Source: Plenodomus lindquistii
Lineage: Eukaryota > Ascomycota > Dothideomycetes > Pleosporales > Leptosphaeriaceae
Direction of reading: 5' to 3'
Assembly (NCBI GenBank): GCA_025504975.1
Contig: JANUWI010000001.1
Coordinates: 3,472,001 to 3,536,000 of the forward strand
Length of the DNA stretch: 64,000 nucleotides
The notes under the pieces are model-generated. The model ran no database searches and was not told where the DNA came from. It was given only the letters and a program-made list of their open reading frames with translations. Shown here piece after piece: positions 56,322 to 64,000 of the stretch. The translations under genes were made by a program, and so were the position numbers. The stretch's first letter is position 1. Every line of letters starts with the position of its first letter.

Positions 56322-57373
56322 TCATGACCGCAAGATTTTTCCGAGCATCCAGTGCGCGAATTGTAGGGCCGGCATGATCATCGCAGCCACGAGTCGCGAT
56401 ACTCCATCGTGCAATTTCCATAAAATTGTCTCTTGCAGCTGGTCCACGTCGATTGCTCTCGCTTGATCCATTTGATCCTCCATCTGCTTCTTCAGTCTTG
56501 CGGCTTTTCCGGGCAGCTCCAGGCCCAACCCTAGATATAGCGCAACGATGATGTATTCCATGATTACTTGCCTACAACGTAATTAGCAAGCATACGGATG
56601 AATGTGATGTGTAGGCTAAGATGTGCACCGCCGGGCCGATGTGATGTTAGAAACGATTTCATTTTCAGTACGTACATGCATAGTTGGGTAGTCACGTCAC
56701 CACTGATGACGTTGAAGTCCATGTCCTTCCAGGTCTCCTCGGGACCCCAATCCTCGAATGCGAAACACATCATGTAAACAACGTCAACAAGGAAAAAGGG
56801 TAGACTGAGCACGACCGTAGTAAGGATCTTGACCTCGTCCGCATCGGCAAGGTATAGTCGGGCGGAGATGACGGTGGTTGCCCAAACAAGGACGACAAAG
56901 CATGCAAGGTAGAGCGCGATACCAGCCTTGGTGGCTTCAGTCGCGGCATAAGTTGGTCCGTCGCGAGAGTCCGGATCGATGCCGCCGGCAACGATGAGGA
57001 TGAAAGAGATGATCAAAGGTATGTGCACCATCAGCAGGATCCATTGCATCCGGCGTCCTTTGGGTCGAGTGGTGGTGTTGAGCAGACTGGCGGTCGCCAT
57101 GAACAACGGCGTAAGTCCCATGGTCGTGAGGATCGCAACACCGCTCTCCAGACTGGTGTTCGAGCTACTTCCTACGGGAAACATTATCGTGGCGGCCAAA
57201 TCCAGCGATACCTGCGTGAGCCGGCACGCTCCTAGCAGCGTAAGCCAGAGCCATGGCGCGCTTCGACCCAAACCCTGGCGGAAAATCAACCAGACGGAGA
57301 CGCAGGTGTAAATGAAGTAGACTATGAGGGTAATGATGTTGACAATGGCCGCATACCTAAGCGGGACCGCCAT
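56322..57373 (-). CDS. Seven-span integral membrane protein (DUF7702-like)
   Basis: Protein of 315 residues from minus-strand exons 57373-56676 and 56571-56322; the 104-bp intron has a GTACGT donor and a TAG acceptor. Splicing joins TTQLCM to QVIMEYIIVALYLGLGLEL and so completes the seventh span. Hydrophobic segments begin near residues 8 (AIVNIITLIVYFIYTCVSV), 40, 76, 110 (WILLMVHIPLIISFILIVAG), 152 (IALYLACFVVLVWATTV), 181 and 229. Short loops carry FRQGLGRSAPWLWL and YLADADEVKIL. The layout recalls the fungal DUF7702 family as I know it; I cannot confirm this without a search. Its role is unknown. The C-terminal tail, in the second exon, is helical and charged. Confidence 0.72.
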
Positions 57374-58651
57374 TGATGGCGAGACATTGAGGAAGCTGCG
57401 GAAGGCAAAGGAGTAGTGATGTCGTCTCTGCCAGGTCGGGGTCTGGGCGGAGCGTCCGAGCGCGTTTAACTAGCAGATGCATCGGCCCGCTCTTGGCTCA
57501 CGTATGGAACCTTCACCATCCATCACCACGCTCCGCCCTTGGGTTTCGTCGCTACAGTAGCGCTGCGAGGGATCATGTCCTTGCGGAGCCAAAGAGATGA
57601 CAGCAGCTCATCTGACAACACACGACAATTACGCAACACACCACCGAGAACTGCATGCTTGTCCAATGAAGTCATGATCTTCGCAACCTTTGCCTCATAG
57701 AGCGCCGTGCTTACGATTCGCGCCAATACCGAATCCTTAGAAAATCCGGCCCTCCGCGTCACTTTCTGCCCATGGTGTCGTTGCGGGGAATTAGAGCTGC
57801 GCAATGCTGATGCCCGACTCTCAGTTCTCAGCGCAATAATGACCCCACGCGATCAAAAAAAAATCAACATCGTTGCTGCTGCATTGTACCAACAGCTCGG
57901 GTACGTCAACCGAACATGATGCGTTCTTTTGAGTAATCGAGTCAGCATTGTTCTCTGCAATCATTGCATGCATCTTGCTTCTGCCATCTTTTCACCCTGC
58001 CCACGATGGTCCTTCCATGTATGAGATCGAGATTGACCTCCACCTTGTTCGAATTGTCCATACTCATATATCCAAAGCCTTTCAAAACAGGGTTTTAGGC
58101 GTCGAAAGACAATGACTTAGATCTTCGAAGGTTCCAAGATTCCTTCTGAGGCGTGAGTGCCCCTGTAATGGCGCGAGGCCACGTCAAGCTAGGTCAAAGC
58201 TGTCTCGATAAGATATCCGAACATCGAGAATCTCCATGAGTGCAAGCCAATTGTTACTCCCTCTAAACTTCGTTCTTGACCTCCATTACGCTAGGATGGA
58301 TTTTCAATATGGAAGCACGGCCATGTTTGGTCACATGGCCTCTTTGAAGTCTTGGTCCCAAGCAAAGCCTCTCCAAACAGTCGCTTATTCGTCTCAGCCT
58401 ACCGTTCAGGCTTGCAATCCTAGTGTCCCGACTTCATAGCCCAGCAAGGCTACAGAACCGCAAACCTGCTGCTTTCAGCTTACCTGTGGCGTTGCGCTCG
58501 ATACAAAATGAAGCGCTACCCATGTCCAGACGTCGCTACTACCGTGTCACTGTGTCTGCGAAATAACGACCACCAATAACAACGGCAAGCGTGAAAGCCA
58601 CATCTCGACGCCTCCCATGACTTCGCGTCTGTCCTGCCTACGGCTCCGAGC
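57374..58651. other. Intergenic region, no gene seen
   Basis: About 1.3 kb. Short minus-strand frame at 57523-57804 and plus-strand frames have no recognisable features. The right side is the leader of the arrestin-like gene. Confidence 0.4.
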
Positions 58652-60015
58652 ATGTCGACCATCTATCTACCCAACGCGGCATCCATCATGGGGAATAAAA
58701 ACAGCATCCCGCAACCACCACTCCCCACGCTCACACTGCAGCTTACGAACTCCAAAGAACGGATATTCCACCCCGGTGAAATCGTCACAGGCTTTGTTTC
58801 CTTGATACCAGTCAAACCTCTCGACCCAGTCTCTCTCGACGTGTCGTTTTTTTGGACATTCTCTTGTCTGGCACCGCGTGGACATAAGCACCCACAACAA
58901 CAGCGACTATCGGCACTATCGAGACAACGCTCCGTTATTCGAAACCACGTATAACATTCTGCCAAACGAACAGCCAGAACACTCTAGGAACAATGCAGGA
59001 TACATGCGACCAGACCAGGCATATACGTACCGGTTCGATATTCCAGTACCTGCTCGTACCGAGAACAACAGAAGACATCAATACAAGCACGATGAGGCCC
59101 AAAACTGGCATGTAGTCCCACACACGCTACCACCCTCTTTTATCCACAACAGCAGACACGGTACCGACACGGAGCCAGACTACGCGAAGATTGAATACGG
59201 GGTCATAGCCAGACTATCATGTCCAGGAGTCTACGTCGCACTAGGAAAACAACAACTCGATCTCACCGTAACAGCACCCATCCAATTCCAACCCAACAAC
59301 CCTCACCTCCAAGAACTCCTCACCTCCCCACCCTCCCTCGCCCGCCTCCCAAAGCCCTTCACCCTCCAAAGCTCCATCCTAAACGGCCAAAGCCCCGACC
59401 GAAGTTTCAGCCAATCCCTCCGCGATCGCTTCTCCCCCAGCACACCCAGCCTAACCTTCGACCTCTGCACCAGCCTCCCCACCCTCCTCCTCACCGGTTC
59501 AGAATTCCGCTTCTGTACCTCCTTCACCGTACTTCAAAGTCCGAAAACGCAACGCACATCCCGCCCCTCACCTTCAAAGTCTCAAAAATCAGTCTAGTGG
59601 AATACACTTATATCCGCGCACCCCAGGATCTAGACGCGGCCAGCACACTCGACGGCCACCATCGTGGCGCGGATGAACACATTTCCATGCCTGCGCCCGA
59701 TGCGCTCTGGACGAAGAAATCTCGCCAGCATGAGATTACGGCGAGAGAGAAAGTGAGTTTAATGCGCTGCCGGAGATGGTAACGGTCGAGTTGGAAATGG
59801 TCCCCGGGTATGAGGATGCGAAGGTGATGGAGCAGGCGAGGTGTGCAGAGGCGTGGTTTACGGCGCGTGTGCCGGGTGGGACGAGCCCGGGGTTCAAGAG
59901 CTTTGCGGTTAGTGGGGGGTATGGGCTTAAGGTTACCGTGCAGGTTGAGGTTGGCGGGAAGGAGTTTGTGGGTAGTGGGGAGGTGGAGGTTAGGGGGTTG
60001 GGTGGGGCGGAGTAG
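58652..60015 (+). pseudogene. Arrestin-like (Arrestin_N type) gene with three apparent frameshifts
   Basis: A protein-like reading of about 455 residues can be followed only by changing frame three times. From ATG 58652 (or 58688, which would give MGNKNSIP, a myristoylation-like start) the frame reads an arrestin N-terminal sheet: LTLQLTNSKERIFHPGEIV and PVSLDVSFF. At the T7 run 58847-58853 one extra T shifts the frame; after it come GHSLVWHRVD and NILPNEQPEHSRNNAG. Near 59507 one C seems to be missing in a C run, and the next frame reads ATHIPPLTFKVSKISLVEYT, typical of arrestin-like proteins. Near 59755 one G seems to be missing, before FNALPEMVTVELEM. No nonsense codons lie inside the good segments. 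The lesions are all at short homopolymers, so sequence errors are a real alternative to a recent pseudogene. Function, if intact: ubiquitin-ligase adaptor or trafficking. Confidence 0.6.
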
Positions 60016-60280
60016 GCTGTTTGATGGTGTTTGGGTGACCTTGGGCTGGATGGCATTGTGATGTGTGTGGGTTTGTTTATCACTCTTGATACTGAGGAGA
60101 GGCATCGCTTTGGATGTCATTGCGTTGCGGTGTATGCGTACGTTCTGTATTGATACTACGGTTAGGAGAGGCACTTCTAGGAGTGTTCGAATAGTACTAG
60201 AATTCAGGTCAATTTCTCAGAAGTTTAGGGGTATCATATGCAAACGCCAAAGTCGAATCACGTTCAAACCACCGGCAACA

Positions 60281-61079
60281 TCACCAACTCGCGAGCACCT
60301 TGTCAACCTTGCCCTTCCTCTCCTGCAATCCTCCCATATCAATGTCCGCGTCTTCCTCCGCTGTACTCGGAACCTGCACATTTCCAAACCGCTCTTCCAC
60401 CCTTCCCGCCACCCTAATCGCCAGCGTCCTCGTCTTGGCCAACTCAGGCGCAAGCGGCGCATCCTTCCACACCAAATTCGGCTGTATATTCTCTTTTGGA
60501 TTACGATACGGTTCGAGCAGCGAGAGCAGCGTGCGATACGTCGTCAGACGATTCTGTAGCATTTGCCGTTGCGCGGAGAGGGATTGCAGACGGGAGAGTG
60601 AAGCGAGGTAGTCATCTTGCGATACATCGGCCGACGACGAAGAGGATGGAAACGTTAAAGGGAGTTTGGCGATGTTCGTGTCTAGTGTCAGGTCTTCGGA
60701 TTGATATAGCGTATCTGCATCTTCTTCCGCGTCTGCGTCTGTTTCCGCTTCGTCATCAGAAGCAGTGGATTGCACGCCGGCTTCCCAGTATAAAATGTCT
60801 ATTTGCTCGACGACATGCTCGATCATTTGGCGCGAGTAGACCTTGCGGGAGTGTTGTTTTATATTGCGGTTTACTGGTCATGTCAGCTATGTTTTATACA
60901 GTAATTCCATGATTTCAATTACCTTTATCTAATACGCCCTTGAGTACGCTGAGCTCGATGCCATGGTCGTCGGCGATGCGCCGAAGTCGCTCGGAAGGTG
61001 TGATGCCGCGCGATAGGAAGTGTTTTCGCGATTGAATGAAGAGCTGCTTTTGCTCTACGACTGTGCCTTGTTTCGACAT
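60281..61079 (-). CDS. fta4: Kinetochore Sim4-complex subunit Fta4
   Basis: Inner-kinetochore (CCAN) protein of 249 residues from minus-strand exons 61079-60923 and 60873-60281. The 49-bp intron has GTAATT and CAG, and joins LSVLKGVLDK to VNRNIKQHSRKVYSRQ. The N-terminal 50 residues match the Fta4 pattern KQLFIQSRKHFLSRGITPSE. The middle has an acidic stretch, then a predicted helix LASLSRLQSLSAQRQMLQNRLTTYRTLL with heptad-like leucines. The C-terminus is acidic with TAEEDADIDMGG. In fission yeast Fta4 is part of the Sim4 complex beside CENP-A chromatin. It converges with the arrestin-like gene (3' ends 265 bp apart). Length is normal for fungal orthologues. Confidence 0.85.
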
Positions 61080-61546
61080 TGTGGTTTGGACGCGTAGGTC
61101 ATGAGTTGACGTCCGCTTGCGGGCGTGTTTGGGGTCGTAAAAGTTGGGGTTCGCGACTTCGGGACTAGCGCGACGCGTAGGGCACGTGATCGTGGGTGGG
61201 CTTGGCATACCTAAGCTCCAGGGCTTCGTATAGACTGACGCTCGCTTTATACAATGTGAACGATGGCCTATGGTACATTGGTACGTAAAATGCAAACGAG
61301 ACGGCTGTTCATCAGCGCTCCCATCTGAAATGAGCGCCCCGACCTTTCCTCCGCTTAACGTCGCTCTATCCGGATGAGCACCAGTACAATGCGTTGTCGA
61401 CACATGACGGCTTCTTGAAGTTGAATTCTATAATGAACATCATGAAACGATCGGAATAGGCAACGAAGGGAACCTTCCGACAAGTGTGAAAACTACATCC
61501 GCAAGACCTCAATAACATCCCAGCAACCCTCCACCATCCCATCAGC
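61080..61546. other. Intergenic region between Fta4 and the large fungal protein gene
   Basis: Contains the Fta4 promoter at left and the 3' flank of the minus-strand gene at right. The Fta4 frame is open back to 61403 on the minus strand but has no conserved sequence before the ATG at 61079. Confidence 0.45.
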
Positions 61547-63901
61547 TCACTTCAGTCTGAACATCTCACCACGCCACCCATACGCTCTCAAAAGTCTCCG
61601 CCCAAACCGCTTTGCCCAAAGAAACGGAATCTTATTACTTGGGTGCGGCTCATGAAACTGTATACTCCTTTCAACACCAACATCCAACTTCGTGGGCACA
61701 AAGCTCCACGCCGATCCGTGGAGCTTCTCCGCCGTGAACCCCATGGATACCATGCCGTGAAGAAAGTCCACAAACGGTATCTCGCCTGGTTGATCAGGGT
61801 TAGAGGGAGAGTGGAACAGCGCTTTGAAGACTTTGTAGGCACGTTTGTCGACTGTGAAGATTTTTTTAGGCTCTGAGGCGTCGGTATCAGTATTTGGTGT
61901 TGGTGCTACAGGGGGTGGAGCTGCGGTTCCGCGTGTCTTGAGCTTTGTGGACGCGTCGTCGATGGATGTGCGGTCAAAGGTGCCGGTGATTTGCTTGGTG
62001 GGATCATGGAAGATGGATGACAGAGGCTGGTAGACGTATTTTACTTTCTCGGGGGATGACTTCGTCTTTTCAGGCTCCACCCATGGAGCGGTTCGTTGGA
62101 TACCACGATCGCTATTGAGTAGATGTGCGAAAAGTTCATGCTGAGACTTTGAGCTTGATTTCGTTTTGTAGTGTTGATCAACAACCGCCCAGAATGCGTC
62201 AAGGATTTTCTCAGCTCTGATCATTGTTTCGACGTTCTGCCTATTACGACGATGGTGAATAGGATAGTCGAAGCGACCGTCGCTGAAATCAGCGTGCTTG
62301 TAAATTGAAGAACCCTCAAACTCGATACTTAGAATCGAATACGACTCTCCAAAAGTGTCCATGTACTGCTGATGCATCTTGCCGTTGTTCATCGCCATGT
62401 CATCTTCGATCCTGCGGGCCCACGGCTGGAAGAGGTGCAGCTGGTACAGACATTGGGACACCACGGACAGTGAGGACAGTCGACTGGCTGTCCAAGGCGT
62501 GATCCAACTAGCGCATTCCGGATTTATGCGTGTGAGACGGTCGATTTCATCTGTAAAGTTGTGAAGACCGAACTTATGAAGAAAGACGTCCGACAAAATC
62601 AGAACAAAAAAGAGCAACATATAGTTCCTCGCCTGATCTTGAAGAGGCGGTGGATCTTGAGCTTGGATACACATTCGACGGGCCTGCGCAGGAGCAAACA
62701 TTCCACTCCTCAGCTGGCTTAGGAGAATATCCATCGCTATGTTGAGGAGGTAGCGAAAATGCTGGAAGGCGCTGAACATCTCGTCGGGAAGGTTGTCTCC
62801 AGGCTTGATATCATGCTGATGCGCAGCGTGAAGCCGTGCTACATTGTCGACTTGCTTGACGGCCTCGTCGAAAGCTGCAAACCCAAAGTAAGCGGTATCA
62901 ATGACACATAGAATGACTCGGTTCCAGAACACTGTACAGTCCGACTTATTCAGGTCAGGATCCAGCGGATGATGTGCTGCGAAAGTTTGCAGCACATCTG
63001 TGAAGTAACCTGGGTCTTCACGCAGCGACCAGATATGGTCCTCCCGGGCATTGCGTTCTGCAAACAAAAGGGCTCGTATTCTTGCATAGTCAATATGTGC
63101 AGGTACTTTGTATGGTGCCTCCATTGACATCACTCGTAAAGACGTGATTTCTGGATGTAAAGAGACGGGCTCACCCGGATCCGGTAGCGTGTCACCGTCT
63201 GCCAGCGAGGCGATGTCTCGTAGCAGCAAGTGACAGATCTTGACCAGGAACTCCCAGATACGTTGCTGAATTTCCAAAGCCTGCAATCCATGGCCCGAGT
63301 GCATACCAGCCCAGTTCTTCGCATTGTCGAAAGCTTTGTCATCGTCGTCCCTTACCAGTTTCCCATAGGTTTTGGGTGTCGTGCGATTATGGAAGAGCAT
63401 GGTGTGCTCTTCTAAGAACCTGAGCCTAATCACTTGAACATCTTCGCCCAGTCTGGCTTGCTCCAAATCTGAATGCACAAACTCGTGTGGTTGATGTCGC
63501 CTCCGCGCATGCAATAGCAGCAGCAAATTGCGCGTCACTGTGAGATGTTCGAGGTTGATAAGTGGCCACATGTACGCTTCCTTGGACCATGACTTTGCTC
63601 TCCATGCTGCGATATCCGGTCTATGATATTCGGCCATGTTTGGCCATGCTTCGAGTAGAATTTACTTCTTCTGCGAGTTCGATTTGTTTACCCAGCGCTT
63701 ACGAATATTGTCTTCATGGCGATACACAATGTTCTTAAGCTCCTCACAGTCCTTGAAAAGCTTCGCGGCAAATTTCCGGGCTTCTTTTTTGACTCTGGCC
63801 GGACTCGGAAGGAACGAGGGCATTATTGTACTAGCTGTCACACTACGAAATAACGTTGAGTTGTCCATCTTTGTCTTGATGTTTCGATCAGGTGAGTCCA
63901 T
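61547..63901 (-). pseudogene. Large fungal ipa-type protein gene with in-frame TAA
   Basis: Long minus-strand frame (about 784 codons from the ATG at 63901) belonging to a fungal family I know from proteins annotated as ipa-like, of unknown function. The C-terminus has the family motif GFTAEKLHGSAWSFVP followed by RSIQFHEPHP and a final RLLRAYGW. The N-terminal part reads LFKDCEELKNIVYRHEDNIRKRW, then VNKSNSQKK, then TAA (63664-63662), and in the same frame ILLEAWPNMAEYHRPDIAAW, where the family motif ILLxAWPxMxxxHRPD continues. So one codon, perhaps an ancestral CAA or AAA, is now a stop. A second view is a 45-bp GT-AG intron (63663-63619) that would remove the stop in frame but also the conserved motif; I consider this less likely. 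The rest of the gene has no lesion. Downstream, an internal ATG at 63637 could start a 696-residue product. Confidence 0.65.
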
Positions 63902-64000
63902 GGGCAAGACTTTGAGCAGATGGAAACAAAGTGGCTGGAGACAGGTGTTGTGCCGAGCGAGCGAGTGGAACGGTTGGCTTAGCTTTTACGAATGGGAATC
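63902..64000. other. Window end, likely promoter of the minus-strand gene
   Basis: 99 bases with no gene called; the minus-strand frame of the preceding gene is open up to 63907 but lacks an ATG beyond 63901. Confidence 0.4.

Noticed and set aside
59752..59814. Possible 62-bp intron with GTGAGT donor in the arrestin-like gene
   Set aside because: Phases would fit, but it would remove a segment (FNALPEMVTVELEM) that reads like conserved arrestin sequence, lacks a normal branch site and ends in GAG rather than YAG. A one-base shift explains the data better, though not with certainty.
1..64000. CRISPR arrays, tRNA or rRNA genes, intact transposons
   Set aside because: No regularly spaced direct repeats with spacers, no convincing tRNA T-arm/anticodon pattern and no transposase or reverse-transcriptase frame were found by eye. 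A tRNAscan-SE and RepeatMasker run would be decisive.

Overview
The window is a gene-dense piece of a filamentous ascomycete chromosome (Pezizomycotina; a Dothideomycete, perhaps Pleosporales, is my best guess but is not proven by the sequence). The evidence is short spliceosomal introns (39-104 bp) with GTAAGT-like donors, CTAAC/CTAAT branch sites and YAG acceptors; a trifunctional tryptophan gene of fungal type; a GH72 glucanosyltransferase; a fungal Sim4-complex kinetochore protein; and a giant LysM/CBM18/GH18/Hce2 chitinase. About 25 protein genes are supported. No tRNA, rRNA, CRISPR array or intact transposon was recognised.

Layout. 1-4.1 kb: the 3' part of an indoleamine 2,3-dioxygenase gene, a CsbD-like stress protein and a Pmp3 membrane peptide. 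4.9-10.6 kb: CCR4-NOT subunit 11, a YchF/Obg-type GTPase with a 10-nt micro-exon, and a plasma-membrane syntaxin. 13-24 kb: a GPI-anchored GH72 enzyme, then Nup188 head-to-head with the trifunctional TRP gene. 26-34 kb: an orphan four-span membrane protein, a BRCT protein, endonuclease III (NTH1) with two candidate starts, and an F-box/zinc-finger protein. 34.9-43.5 kb: a chitin-themed block of a four-LysM secreted protein, a DUF7136-like secreted protein and a 1,487-residue subgroup-C chitinase ending in an Hce2 domain. 44.8-57.4 kb: a CSC1/PHM7 channel, a proline-rich coiled-coil protein, a YeeZ-like SDR, a small hypothetical protein, a lectin-like membrane protein and a seven-span membrane protein. 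58.6-64 kb: an arrestin-like gene carrying three apparent frameshifts, kinetochore protein Fta4, and a large fungal protein gene interrupted by an in-frame TAA.

Most genes are conserved housekeeping genes with no operon-like link to each other. The block most likely to work together is 34.9-43.5 kb, where a secreted chitin-binding LysM protein sits close to a chitinase that itself carries LysM, chitin-binding and Hce2 modules. The two damaged genes near the right end are either real lesions or local sequence errors. A pattern that crosses gene boundaries is strong G-richness of the coding strand around several stop codons, with clear G-quadruplex potential.
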